From NCBI GenBank assembly GCA_023423795.1, contig JAFAEX010000309.1:23811-87810 (forward strand): a DNA stretch of 64,000 nucleotides. Direction: 5' to 3'. The notes beneath the pieces are model-generated. The model saw nothing but the letters and a program-made list of their open reading frames with translations. It did no database searches and was not told where the DNA came from. Of this stretch, positions 9,197 through 17,486 are shown piece after piece. Origin of the DNA: Chloroflexota bacterium. GTDB lineage: Bacteria > Chloroflexota > Chloroflexia > Thermomicrobiales > UBA6265. Position numbers and translations under genes: made by a program. Positions within the stretch are counted from its first letter, which is position 1; the number at the start of each line of letters is the position of its first letter.

Positions 9197-9216
9197 CCGA
9201 CCGACTGGTCGGTCGG
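9197..9216. promoter_or_regulatory. Dyad operator between hydrolase and tetR genes
   Basis: Two 9-base arms, CCGACCGAC and GTCGGTCGG, are perfect reverse complements around a 2-base centre TG. Size, symmetry and the ACCGAC/GTCGGT core are typical of TetR operators. It lies in the 84-base gap between divergent genes, 23 bases before the tetR start, so autoregulation plus control of the hydrolase is the natural reading. Confidence 0.7.
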
Positions 9217-9239
9217 TTTCTTAATCCGAAAGGGACGGT

Positions 9240-9860
9240 TTGGGACGCGGGGCGGCCAAGGCGGAAGCGAGGCGGCAGCAAGTTCTCGATGCCGCGCTGG
9301 AAGTGTTCTCCCGCGACGGCTACGGCAACGCCGCCGTCGAGGATATCGCCCGTGCGTCCTCCACCTCGAAGGGCGGTCTCTACTTCCACTTCCCGAGCAA
9401 GCAGGCGCTGTTCCTCGCGCTGCTGGACGAGGCAGGGTCGTTGCTGCTGCGCCGTGTGGAGCAGGCGATGGCCGCCGAGGCAGATCCACTGGCTCGCGGG
9501 GACGCCGCCCTTCGCGCCGTCCTTTCGACGTTCGGCAAGAACCGGACGCTCGCCCGCTTGCTGCTGGTCGAGGCGCTGGGTGCGGGCAAGGAATTCAACG
9601 CCAAACTGGGCGAACTGCACGCCGCGTTCGCCCGTATCATCGCCCGTTACCTCGACGAGGCCATCGCGGCCGGCGCGCTGCCGCCGCACGACACCACGCT
9701 GGCCGGGGTCGCCTGGTTCGGCGCGGTCAACCAGGTCGTGACCCGATGGGTGCTAACCGGCGAACCCGACCGGCTCGAAGACGCCTACCCGGCGCTGCGG
9801 CGGCTGCTGCTCTACGGCGTGGCCGGTCCCGGCGACGACAACGAAACGGAGGCTCGATGA
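9240..9860 (+). CDS. TetR-family transcriptional regulator
   Basis: 206-residue one-component repressor. The N-terminal HTH is clear: RRQQVLDAALEVFSRDGYGN, then AVEDIARASSTSKGGLYFHF and PSKQALFLALLDE. The C-terminal helical ligand domain is not recognisable to substrate. TTG at 9240 is preceded by AAAGGGA. The gene ends in an ATGA overlap with menF, so it is translationally coupled to the menaquinone operon as well as divergent from a hydrolase. It may sense a quinone, aromatic or fatty compound; that is inference. Confidence 0.85.
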   Translation: MGRGAAKAEARRQQVLDAALEVFSRDGYGNAAVEDIARASSTSKGGLYFHFPSKQALFLALLDEAGSLLLRRVEQAMAAEADPLARGDAALRAVLSTFGKNRTLARLLLVEALGAGKEFNAKLGELHAAFARIIARYLDEAIAAGALPPHDTTLAGVAWFGAVNQVVTRWVLTGEPDRLEDAYPALRRLLLYGVAGPGDDNETEAR

Positions 9861-11281
9861 TGGGCGCGGCCACGGTTGCCGGCGAACGGCGGGCGACGCT
9901 CGCGGATGCGATCGGGGCGGCCCGCGACGCCGCCGCGCGCGCCGGCGAACCGGTGCTGGCCCTGTGGTCGGAACCGCTCGCGTCCACGCCGAACCCGGTG
10001 GCGTTCTTCGCTGCCGCTGAGACTGGCGATATCCGGACGATCTGGGAACAGCCGGAGCGCGGTAGCGCACTTGTCGGCGTTGGCGTCGCGCTCGTCGTCG
10101 GAGGCGAAGGTCGCTCCCGATTCGTCGCGGCGGGCGATGCGTTCGGCCGGATGGCGGCGCGTGCCGTTACCGCGGCCGGCGGCGGTGCGGAGCCGATCGG
10201 CCCGGTCGCGATCGGCGGCTTCGCGTTCGACCCGTCGCGGAGCCGGAGCGAGGAGTGGAGCGCGTTCCCGGACGGCATGCTGGTCGTGCCGCGGGCGCTC
10301 CTGCGCGTGGCCGATGGCGCGGCGATGTTGACGGTTGCCGTCGCCGTCGAACCGGGCGCGGTGGCCGAGGACCTCGAATCGGCGATGCTGGCCGAAGCGC
10401 GCCGCTGGTCGTCGCTGCCGGGCATGGGCCCGGTCTGCATCGACCCGCCACCGCCGGTGATGCGGCGCGAAGCGCCGCCGCCCGCGGAGTGGAAACGGTC
10501 CGTCGCCGAGGCGGCGGCGGACGTGCGAGCCGGGCGGTTCGACAAGGTCGTGCTGGCCCGCTCCGAGCGGGTGGTCGTCGAGGGCGCGATCGACGTGCCG
10601 GGGACGCTCGTGCGGATGCGCGAAGCCAACCCGACCGCGACCCTGTTCGCGATGGACATCGGCGGCGTTGCATTCGTCGGCGCATCGCCGGAAACGCTGG
10701 TCCGCCTCGAAGCCGGCGCGCTGCATACGACGCCGCTGGCGGGGTCGATCGGGCGCGGCGCCACGCCGGGGGAAGATGCCCGGTTGGCCCGGCGGCTGCT
10801 GCGCTCCGGCAAGGACCGGCACGAACACGAGGTCGTCGTCGGCGCGATCCTGCAGGCCCTCGACCCGGTGTGCGATGACCTCGCGCCGGACCCGGCCGCG
10901 CCGCTGGTCGTCGCCAATCGGACCGTGCAGCATCTCGCGACCCCTATTTCAGGCCGGGTGCGGCGGGATGTCGGCGTGCTCGACCTCGTGCAGCGGCTGC
11001 ACCCGACGCCGGCCGTCGGCGGATACCCGGCCGAGGCGGCGCTGGCGGCCATCCGCGAGCGCGAGGCGTTCGACCGTGGCTGGTACGCGGCGCCCTTCGG
11101 CTGGATCGGGGCCGACGGCGACGGCGAATTCGCCATCGCCATCCGCTCGGCCTTGGTGGACGGCGGCGCGGCCACGCTCTACGCCGGCTGCGGCATCATG
11201 GGGGATTCCGACCCGGATTCCGAATACGACGAGACGCGGTTGAAACTTCGGGCCATCGGCGCGGCGCTGGGCGCGTTGTGA
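9857..11281 (+). CDS. menF: Isochorismate synthase MenF
   Basis: Converts chorismate to isochorismate, the first committed step of menaquinone synthesis. 474 residues. The C-terminal chorismate-binding domain is complete: RFDKVVLARSERV, ASPETLVRLEAGALHTTPLAG, GSIGRG, HEHEVVVGAI, LHPTPAVGGYP, RGWYAAPFGWIGADGDGEFA and the Mg-binding CGIMGDSDPDSEYDET. The N-terminal 150 residues are the variable half. ATG 9857 has CGGAGG upstream and overlaps the tetR stop. The position at the head of menD-menH-menB-menE favours MenF over the siderophore paralogues EntC or DhbC or a salicylate synthase. Confidence 0.93.
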   Translation: MMGAATVAGERRATLADAIGAARDAAARAGEPVLALWSEPLASTPNPVAFFAAAETGDIRTIWEQPERGSALVGVGVALVVGGEGRSRFVAAGDAFGRMAARAVTAAGGGAEPIGPVAIGGFAFDPSRSRSEEWSAFPDGMLVVPRALLRVADGAAMLTVAVAVEPGAVAEDLESAMLAEARRWSSLPGMGPVCIDPPPPVMRREAPPPAEWKRSVAEAAADVRAGRFDKVVLARSERVVVEGAIDVPGTLVRMREANPTATLFAMDIGGVAFVGASPETLVRLEAGALHTTPLAGSIGRGATPGEDARLARRLLRSGKDRHEHEVVVGAILQALDPVCDDLAPDPAAPLVVANRTVQHLATPISGRVRRDVGVLDLVQRLHPTPAVGGYPAEAALAAIREREAFDRGWYAAPFGWIGADGDGEFAIAIRSALVDGGAATLYAGCGIMGDSDPDSEYDETRLKLRAIGAALGAL

Positions 11282-13065
11282 GCGAGGCGGTCGATACCGG
11301 CGCGCTGAACGTCGCGCAGGCCCGGGAACTGGTGCGCACGCTGGCGGCGGCCGGGCTCGCAAACGCGGTCGTTTGCCCCGGATCGCGTTCGACGCCGCTG
11401 GCGCTGGCGTTCCTGCGCGAGCCCGCCATCCGCGTCTGGATGCTCGTGGACGAGCGGTCCGCTGGGTTCTTCGCGCTCGGCATGGCGCGGGCGTCGGGTA
11501 CGCCGGTCGCGTTGCTTTGTTCGTCGGGAACCGCCGCGGCCAACTTCCTGCCCACCGTGGTCGAGGCGTCGCTGAGCCGGGTGCCGCTGGTGGTGCTGAC
11601 GGCCGACCGGCCGGTGGAAGTGCGTGGCTGGGGCGCGGCGCAGACGATCGACCAGACGGCGATCTACGGCAGCCACGTCCGGCTCTTCGCCGAACTGCCG
11701 GTCCCGGACGGCGACCCACTGTTGCACCGTCAGGCGCGGGCGATGGCGGCGCGCGCCGTAGCGACCGCTCTGGCCTCGCCGGTAGGCCCGGTCCACCTGA
11801 ACGCGCCGTTCCGCGAGCCGTTGCTGCCGGCGGATGCTCGTGTGCTCGAACCGGCCGGGGATGCTGAGGTTCCTGTTGCCGCGGGTCGTGCGGAGCGCTT
11901 GCCCGATCCGGCTGCCGTCGCGGATATCGCCGGAAAACTCGCTGGCAGCGGTCGCGGAGTGATCGTCTGCGGACCCGACGACGACCCGGATCTTGCCCCG
12001 GCGGCAGCGACGTTGGCCAGCGCGCTCGGCTGGCCGATCCTCGCCGATCCGCTCTCCGGCGTGCGCTCGGGCCGGCAAGACCGCTCGCTGGTGGTCGATG
12101 CCTACGATCCGCTGCTGCGCGACGGCGAAATCGCGACTTCGCTTCGGCCCGATGCCGTAATCCGGACCGGCGCGATCTCGACTTCGAAACCGCTCCTGCA
12201 ATTCCTCGAAGCCGCCGCGCCCGCGCTGCACGTGGTGCTGGACGACGTGCCGGGCTGGCGGGACCCGTGGTTCCAGGCGACCGCTTTCCTCGACGGCACG
12301 CCTCGGCGTTCGCTGGTCGCCTTGGCCGGTGCCGTCGATGCCGCGCGCGGAAACGTGGCCGGATCGACTGAGGTCGGCTGGGCCGAGCGCTGGCTGGATC
12401 TCGGCAACGAGGTGCGATCCGCGATCTCCGTGCACGTGGCCGGAAACGACGAGTGGTTCGAGGGCCGGGTGTTCGCCGAACTGGCCGACCTGCTGCCGGA
12501 GGGAAGCACGCTGGTTGTCGGCAACTCGATGCCCGTTCGCGATCTCGACGCGTTCTTTCCCGGGCAGGACCGCGCGCTGCGGTTCTTCGCCAACCGCGGC
12601 GCGAACGGGATCGACGGCGTCGTCTCGACCGCGCTCGGCGTCGCCGCCGCCGGTCAGGGGCCGGTCGCGCTGGTCATCGGCGACCTGTCCTTCTACCACG
12701 ACATGAACGGGCTGCTGGCGGCGAAACTCCACGCGCTCGACGCGCTGGTGATCGTGCTCAACAACGACGGCGGCGGCATCTTCTCGTTCCTGCCGCAGGC
12801 GTCCCAGACCGACGCTTCCTCGTTCGAAACGCTCTTCGGCACGCCCATCGGGCTGGATGTCGCCGCTGCCGCCGCCGTGTATGGTGCGGGCTATACCCGT
12901 CCAGAGTCCTGGGACGAGTTCCGCGTCGCTGTGTCCGACGGGCTACGGTCCGGCTCCGGCCTGCGGATCGTCGAGGTCGTGACGGAGCGCGATCGCAACG
13001 TCGTCCAGCACCGCGCGGTGTGGGCCGCCGTGCGCTCCCGGCTCCGGGCAGGCCTGGTGACGTAG
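11278..13065 (+). CDS. menD: SEPHCHC synthase MenD
   Basis: ThDP-dependent enzyme joining 2-oxoglutarate and isochorismate to SEPHCHC. 595 residues, the family length. Seen: N-terminal VCPGSRSTPLALAF and DERSAGFFALGMARASG (ThDP-activating glutamate), SSGTAAANFLPTVVEAS, then LTADRPVEVRGWGAAQTIDQ, which is diagnostic of MenD; and the C-terminal ThDP/Mg motif IGDLSFYHDMNGLL followed by VIVLNNDGGGIFSFLPQA. The GTG start overlaps the menF stop (GTGA), indicating coupling. All domains are intact. Confidence 0.95.
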   Translation: MSEAVDTGALNVAQARELVRTLAAAGLANAVVCPGSRSTPLALAFLREPAIRVWMLVDERSAGFFALGMARASGTPVALLCSSGTAAANFLPTVVEASLSRVPLVVLTADRPVEVRGWGAAQTIDQTAIYGSHVRLFAELPVPDGDPLLHRQARAMAARAVATALASPVGPVHLNAPFREPLLPADARVLEPAGDAEVPVAAGRAERLPDPAAVADIAGKLAGSGRGVIVCGPDDDPDLAPAAATLASALGWPILADPLSGVRSGRQDRSLVVDAYDPLLRDGEIATSLRPDAVIRTGAISTSKPLLQFLEAAAPALHVVLDDVPGWRDPWFQATAFLDGTPRRSLVALAGAVDAARGNVAGSTEVGWAERWLDLGNEVRSAISVHVAGNDEWFEGRVFAELADLLPEGSTLVVGNSMPVRDLDAFFPGQDRALRFFANRGANGIDGVVSTALGVAAAGQGPVALVIGDLSFYHDMNGLLAAKLHALDALVIVLNNDGGGIFSFLPQASQTDASSFETLFGTPIGLDVAAAAAVYGAGYTRPESWDEFRVAVSDGLRSGSGLRIVEVVTERDRNVVQHRAVWAAVRSRLRAGLVT

Positions 13066-13066
13066 C

Positions 13067-13948
13067 GTGACGGCGAAGGTGGACGATCGCATTCCAGCGC
13101 CGCATGGTGATGAGCAATCGTGGCTCACGCCCGATGGCGTCCGTTACCGGGTGCGCCGGTGCGGGAGTGGGCCGCCCCTTGTACTGCTCCATGGGTTCAC
13201 CGGCGGGGCCGACACCTGGGCCGATATCGCGCGCGATCTCGGTTCACGTCGAAGCATCATCGCGCCGGACCTGCTCGGGCACGGCGGTACGGATGCGCCG
13301 TCTGACGCCGCCCGGTACGAGGTCCAGCGTCAGGTCGCCGATCTCGCGGGGATGCTCCCGGCGATCGCGCCGGGACCGGTCGCAATGCTTGGTTACTCGA
13401 TGGGCGCGCGGCTGGCCCTCGCGTTCGCGGTCGCTCACCCGGATCGGGTGGCGCGGCTCGTGCTCGAAAGCGGTGGGGCGGGCATCGAGGACGCGGTCGC
13501 GCGCGCGAGCCGCCGCGAGGCCGACGAGGCGTTGGCGGACAGGATCGAACGTGACGGCATCGCCGTGTTCGTGGACGAATGGGAGCGGCTGCCCCTGTGG
13601 GCGTCTCAGGCGAACCTCCCCGGGGAGATCCGCCGCCGCCAACGGGAACGTCGGTTGGCTAACTGGCCGCAGGGGTTGGCGAACTCGCTGCGAGGGTTCG
13701 GGCAAGGCGTCCAGCCTTCGCTCTGGTATGCGCTGCCGAGTCTGCCGATGCCCGTGCTCGCGGTCGCCGGCGGCCTGGACACGAAGTACGCCGCGATAGC
13801 AGAGCGGATGGGCGCGTTGGTTCCGTGCGCGACGACGGTCGTCATCCCGGGCGCGGGCCACACGCCCCACCTGGAGCGACCGGAGGAATTCTGGAACGCG
13901 GTCGAGGCATTCCTGCGCGGCCGTCCGACGGATGCGGGAACGGATTGA
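13067..13948 (+). CDS. menH: SHCHC synthase MenH (alpha/beta hydrolase fold)
   Basis: Eliminates pyruvate from SEPHCHC to give SHCHC. 293 residues with the alpha/beta hydrolase fold: LVLLHGFTGGADTW, nucleophile elbow GYSMGAR (the MenH form of GxSxG), the LPLWASQ segment and GFGQGVQPSLW typical of MenH, and the late histidine in GAGHTPHLE. It starts with GTG one base after the menD stop. Without the operon context it could be read as a generic hydrolase; the motifs and position make MenH the firm choice. Confidence 0.9.
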   Translation: MTAKVDDRIPAPHGDEQSWLTPDGVRYRVRRCGSGPPLVLLHGFTGGADTWADIARDLGSRRSIIAPDLLGHGGTDAPSDAARYEVQRQVADLAGMLPAIAPGPVAMLGYSMGARLALAFAVAHPDRVARLVLESGGAGIEDAVARASRREADEALADRIERDGIAVFVDEWERLPLWASQANLPGEIRRRQRERRLANWPQGLANSLRGFGQGVQPSLWYALPSLPMPVLAVAGGLDTKYAAIAERMGALVPCATTVVIPGAGHTPHLERPEEFWNAVEAFLRGRPTDAGTD

Positions 13949-13959
13949 GGAGAGCGTCG

Positions 13960-14778
13960 ATGCCAGTTGCGTGGGAAACGTTCGGCGAGTTCGAGGACAT
14001 CATCTACGAGAAGGCCGAGGGGATCGCGCGGGTGACGATCAACCGGCCGCAGGTCCGCAACGCGTTCCGGCCCCGCACGGTCTCGGAGATGATCGACGCG
14101 TTCGAGGACGCGCGCGAAGACCTCGACATCGGCGTTGTCCTGCTGCGGGGCGCGGGCGACGACGCGTTCTGTTCCGGCGGCGACATCAAGGTGCGCGGCG
14201 ACGCCGGATACGTCGGCGAGGACCGCGTCGAGCGGCTGAACGTGCTCGAACTGCAGCGCCAGATCCGCTACCTGCCGAAGCCGGTGATCGCGGTCGTCGC
14301 CGGGTACGCCATCGGCGGCGGCCACGTGCTGCACGTCTGCTGCGACCTCACCATCGCCGCCGACAACGCCCGGTTCGGCCAGACCGGGCCGCGGGTCGGC
14401 AGTTTCGACGCGGGATACGGCGCGACGCTGCTGGCCCGGATCGTCGGCCACAAGAAGGCGCGGGAGATCTGGTACCTCTGCCGGCAGTACACCGCCGACG
14501 AAGCGCTGCAGATGGGGTTGGTCAACACGGTCGTGCCGCTGGCCGACCTCGAAGAGGAATCCATCCGCTGGGCGAAGGAGATCCTGTCCCATTCGCCGAC
14601 CGCGCTCCGGTTCCTGAAGGCCGCCTTCAACGCCGACACCGACGGTCTCGCCGGCTTGCAGGAACTGGCCGGCGACGCCACGCGCCTGTTCTACATGACC
14701 GAGGAAGGGCAGGAAGGCCGCAACGCCTGGCTGGAGAAGCGCAAGCCCGACTTCTCGAAGTACCCGCGTTACCCGTAG
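13960..14778 (+). CDS. menB: 1,4-dihydroxy-2-naphthoyl-CoA synthase MenB
   Basis: Crotonase-fold enzyme that cyclises o-succinylbenzoyl-CoA. 272 residues. Seen: ARVTINRPQVRNAFRP, FCSGGDIKVRGDAGY, the oxyanion loop AGYAIGGGHVLHVCCDLTIA, QTGPRVGSFDAGYGATLLAR (a MenB signature), and KKAREIWYLCRQYTA. The C-terminus GRNAWLEKRKPDFSKYPRYP is the conserved MenB tail. ATG 13960 has GAGGAGAG upstream. It lies 11 bases after menH and 2 bases before menE. Confidence 0.96.
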   Translation: MPVAWETFGEFEDIIYEKAEGIARVTINRPQVRNAFRPRTVSEMIDAFEDAREDLDIGVVLLRGAGDDAFCSGGDIKVRGDAGYVGEDRVERLNVLELQRQIRYLPKPVIAVVAGYAIGGGHVLHVCCDLTIAADNARFGQTGPRVGSFDAGYGATLLARIVGHKKAREIWYLCRQYTADEALQMGLVNTVVPLADLEEESIRWAKEILSHSPTALRFLKAAFNADTDGLAGLQELAGDATRLFYMTEEGQEGRNAWLEKRKPDFSKYPRYP

Positions 14779-14780
14779 CG

Positions 14781-16271
14781 ATGGCGGGCGACCTCGTACC
14801 CGACTGGCTCGCCCGGCGCGCGGTCACGCACCGCGGGCAACCGGCGCTGACATTCGGCGGCACGACTTGGACCTTCGATCACCTGGATACGAAGGTCCAG
14901 GCCGCCGCCGGTGTGCTGGCCGCGCGCGGCGTCGCGCCGGGCGACCGCGTTGCGCTGCTGGCGCGCAACTGCCCCGGTTTCGCGATCGCCGTTCATGCGG
15001 TGGCGCGGATCGGCGCGATCCTCGTGCCGCTGAATCGCCGCCTTACCGAGCCCGAGTTGGCATGGCAAATGCGCGATGCCGGTCCCGCGATCCTGCTGTG
15101 CGACGCCGCGAGCGAAGGCGTCTCCCGGCGAGCATCCGCCAGCGCCGGCGGTGTTCCGGTCGCGGAAATTGCTGATGACGGCATCCCGATCGATGGCATC
15201 GGCGCATCACGTCCGGGGTCGGCTCTGTCGCTCGCGGCCGTGCAAGGCATCGTCTACACCTCGGGCACGACCGGCCACCCGAAGGCGGCCCAACTCACGT
15301 TCGCGAACTGGTGGGCCGGGGCAGCCGGGTCGGCGCTGCACGTCGGGCACCGGGACGATGACCGCTGGCTGGCCGCGCTGCCGCTGTTCCACGTCGGTGG
15401 GCTCGCCATCCTCTTCCGTTCGGTTATCGGCGGCGTGCCGGTGACGCTCCACGACGGGTTCGATCCCGACGCGGTGCGCGAATCCATCCGAGGCGACCGG
15501 GTGACGCTGGTTTCGCTCGTTGCCGCGACGCTGCGGCGGCTGCTCGATGCGCCGAGCAGCCAGGACGACCTGTCGTCGCTGCGGGTTGCGCTGCTCGGCG
15601 GCGGGCCCGCGCCCGCTCCGCTCGTCGAGGAGGCGATCGCGCGCGGCGTCCCGGTTGCGCCGACCTACGGGCTGACCGAAGCGGCGTCGCAGGTGACGAC
15701 CTTGCTGCCGCGCGACGCCACGCGGTTTCCAGGCTCGTCCGGCCCGCCGTTGCCGCAGGTCGAGGTCCGGATCGAGCACGGTGGCGAACCGGCGCCTGCC
15801 GGCGAGGCAGGAGAGATCGCCGTGCGCGGCCAGAGCGTGATGCCGGGATACCGTGGGAGCGGTCCGATCCCGCCGGGCGGCTGGTTCCGCACCGGCGACA
15901 TCGGGCGGCTGGACGACGGCGGACGCCTCTTCGTCCTCGACCGCCGCGACGACCTCATCGTGACCGGCGGCGAGAACGTCTATCCGGCGGAGGTCGAAGC
16001 GGCACTGCTGCGCCACACCGCCGTCCGCGAGGCGGCGGTGGTCGGCGTCCCGGACGACCGCTGGGGCAGTGTTCCGGTCGCGTTCGTTGCCTATAGGGGA
16101 GATGATCGCCCGCCCGATGCCGACGTGCTGGCGCGGGCCGGGGAAGTGCTTGCGCGGTACAAGTTGCCCCGGCGGATCGTGGCGATCGACGCCGTGCCGC
16201 GCAACGCGTCCGGCAAGATCCTGCGCCGTGCGTTGCGGGAACGGGCCGCGGCCGGGTCGCCAGCGACCTGA
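14781..16271 (+). CDS. menE: o-Succinylbenzoate--CoA ligase MenE
   Basis: Adenylate-forming ligase making OSB-CoA for MenB. 496 residues. Seen: the phosphate loop IVYTSGTTGHPKAAQLT, ALPLFHVGGLAILFR, APTYGLTEAASQVTTL, GWFRTGDIGRLDDGG, DRRDDLIVTGGENVYPAEVE and the C-terminal catalytic lysine in RNASGKILRRALRE. All ANL-family motifs are intact. ATG 14781 lies 2 bases after the menB stop. Last gene of the men block; no menC (OSB synthase) or menA (prenyltransferase) is present, so these must be elsewhere. Confidence 0.93.
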   Translation: MAGDLVPDWLARRAVTHRGQPALTFGGTTWTFDHLDTKVQAAAGVLAARGVAPGDRVALLARNCPGFAIAVHAVARIGAILVPLNRRLTEPELAWQMRDAGPAILLCDAASEGVSRRASASAGGVPVAEIADDGIPIDGIGASRPGSALSLAAVQGIVYTSGTTGHPKAAQLTFANWWAGAAGSALHVGHRDDDRWLAALPLFHVGGLAILFRSVIGGVPVTLHDGFDPDAVRESIRGDRVTLVSLVAATLRRLLDAPSSQDDLSSLRVALLGGGPAPAPLVEEAIARGVPVAPTYGLTEAASQVTTLLPRDATRFPGSSGPPLPQVEVRIEHGGEPAPAGEAGEIAVRGQSVMPGYRGSGPIPPGGWFRTGDIGRLDDGGRLFVLDRRDDLIVTGGENVYPAEVEAALLRHTAVREAAVVGVPDDRWGSVPVAFVAYRGDDRPPDADVLARAGEVLARYKLPRRIVAIDAVPRNASGKILRRALRERAAAGSPAT

Positions 16272-16301
16272 CCGCGAAATGTCCGGCCACAGAACAACGG
16301 T

Positions 16302-16321
16302 CGCGCCGCCGGGGCGGCGCG
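16302..16321 (+). terminator. GC hairpin after menE
   Basis: CGCGCCGCC (16302-16310) pairs with GGCGGCGCG (16313-16321), 30 bases after the menE stop. No T-run follows, so it is a weak intrinsic terminator or an RNA-stabilising end. Confidence 0.4.
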
Positions 16322-16411
16322 CAAAACGGATATCCCGACGTGGTGGAGATGGGCCGGTTCTCGGTGGCGCGGTGGATCGGCATGAGCCGTCCGCGGCATG
16401 GCGACCGTGTG

Positions 16412-16477
16412 CTACATCGGCAGGACGAGCACGATGACCGCCACGAACAGCATGAACACCGCAAGGCTGAGCACCAT
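16412..16477 (-). CDS. Candidate 21-residue hydrophobic membrane peptide
   Basis: A short frame from ATG (complement of 16475-16477) to TAG encodes a peptide beginning MVLSLAVFMLFVAVIV and ending LVLPM, nearly all hydrophobic and long enough for one membrane pass. A weak GAGGGAC lies upstream. Codon evidence is too small to judge and it may be chance. It sits alone in the roughly 700-base gap between menE and the response regulator. It could be a small membrane regulator or toxin-like peptide; there is no direct evidence. Confidence 0.3.
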   Translation of the reverse strand: MVLSLAVFMLFVAVIVLVLPM

Positions 16478-16966
16478 GGGCGTCCCTCGCAACTCTCGTA
16501 CAAAGGCCGACGCCCCGGGTGAGGCCGGGGCGCCGCGGGATGGGTGGCCCGGGACCGGGCCGAATCGCTGACCGGGAGGGAAGGGGAACCGATCTGCGAT
16601 ACGTCTACTGTACCCGCGGTGACGGCCCGACACCGGCACCAACGGCGCCCGCCGACGGTACGTTGGTGCCGAGGTGCCGCAATCGTTGGCGACCGCCCGG
16701 CTGGTTCTGGCGCGATCGCCCGGTTCGGGGCCAGATTCGCACCCAAAGCAACCGGCTGACGATCGGTTCGGGCGGAGCCGCCGATGGCGAATCACCGCTA
16801 CCCGTGTATCCGCGCCGAGCCGGCGGACCGCCCGCGCTGCCGGCTGATGTCCCGCGTGTCACATGTCCGCTGCCCGGGTAGCAGGAGATCGATCGCAGGC
16901 TCAGGTGATCTGGCCGGCCCGAGACCCGGTGGGTCAACCAGCCCGTTCGGCCAACGGCCGAGCCGC
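16478..16966. other. Non-coding gap with one hairpin
   Basis: No convincing gene. An 8-bp perfect stem (CGCCCCGG 16511-16518, CCGGGGCG 16525-16532) lies 34 bases upstream of the small hydrophobic frame on the minus strand. The rest looks like ordinary spacer sequence. Confidence 0.5.
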
Positions 16967-17362
16967 CTATTCCGACGCGGTCGCCACCGGGTCTCCGACC
17001 ATGCGCTTGATGGCGTCGATCAGTTCCGCCGGGCGGTACGGCTTGGTCAGGACGTCGTCGCACCCCGCCTCGATCGCCTTCTCGCGATCCCCGCGCATGG
17101 CGTGGGCGGTGAGGGCGATGATCCGTACCGACGCGTTGGCCGGGTTGGAGCGCACGCGACGGGTCGCTTCCCAGCCGTCCATTCCCGGCATCGAGAGGTC
17201 CATCAGGATGAGGTCCGGGGACCGCGCCGCCACCTTGTCGAGCGCGTCCTGCCCATCGACGGCGATGTCGTGCGGGTAGCCGCAGGTGGTCAGGATGCGC
17301 GAGGCGAGACCGCGGTTCGCGGGGTCGTCCTCCACCAGCAGGACGAACGGGCTGTCGGCCAT
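16967..17362 (-). CDS. Single-domain response regulator (CheY/DivK type)
   Basis: 131-residue receiver domain without an output domain. Seen: acidic pair E11-D12 in LLVEDDPANRG, phosphoacceptor D55 in LILMDLSMPGMDGWEA, the threonine of ALTAHA and the lysine of LTKPYRPAEL. It acts by protein contact after phosphorylation by a histidine kinase, which is not in this window. ATG 17362 is preceded by GAGGAGT; a longer reading upstream has no support. Flanked by the men operon end and a ketosynthase gene, with no evident functional link. Confidence 0.9.
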   Translation of the reverse strand: MADSPFVLLVEDDPANRGLASRILTTCGYPHDIAVDGQDALDKVAARSPDLILMDLSMPGMDGWEATRRVRSNPANASVRIIALTAHAMRGDREKAIEAGCDDVLTKPYRPAELIDAIKRMVGDPVATASE

Positions 17363-17486
17363 ATGGGGACTCCTCGCGATCTCAGGCTTGCCCCCTGGCG
17401 CGGCACGTGTTCCGATCGAGGGGGTTCGGGCGTCAAGCAAGTGTACAGGATGGGTCGCGCTGCTTCTCGATGCGCAACGCTGGCTG

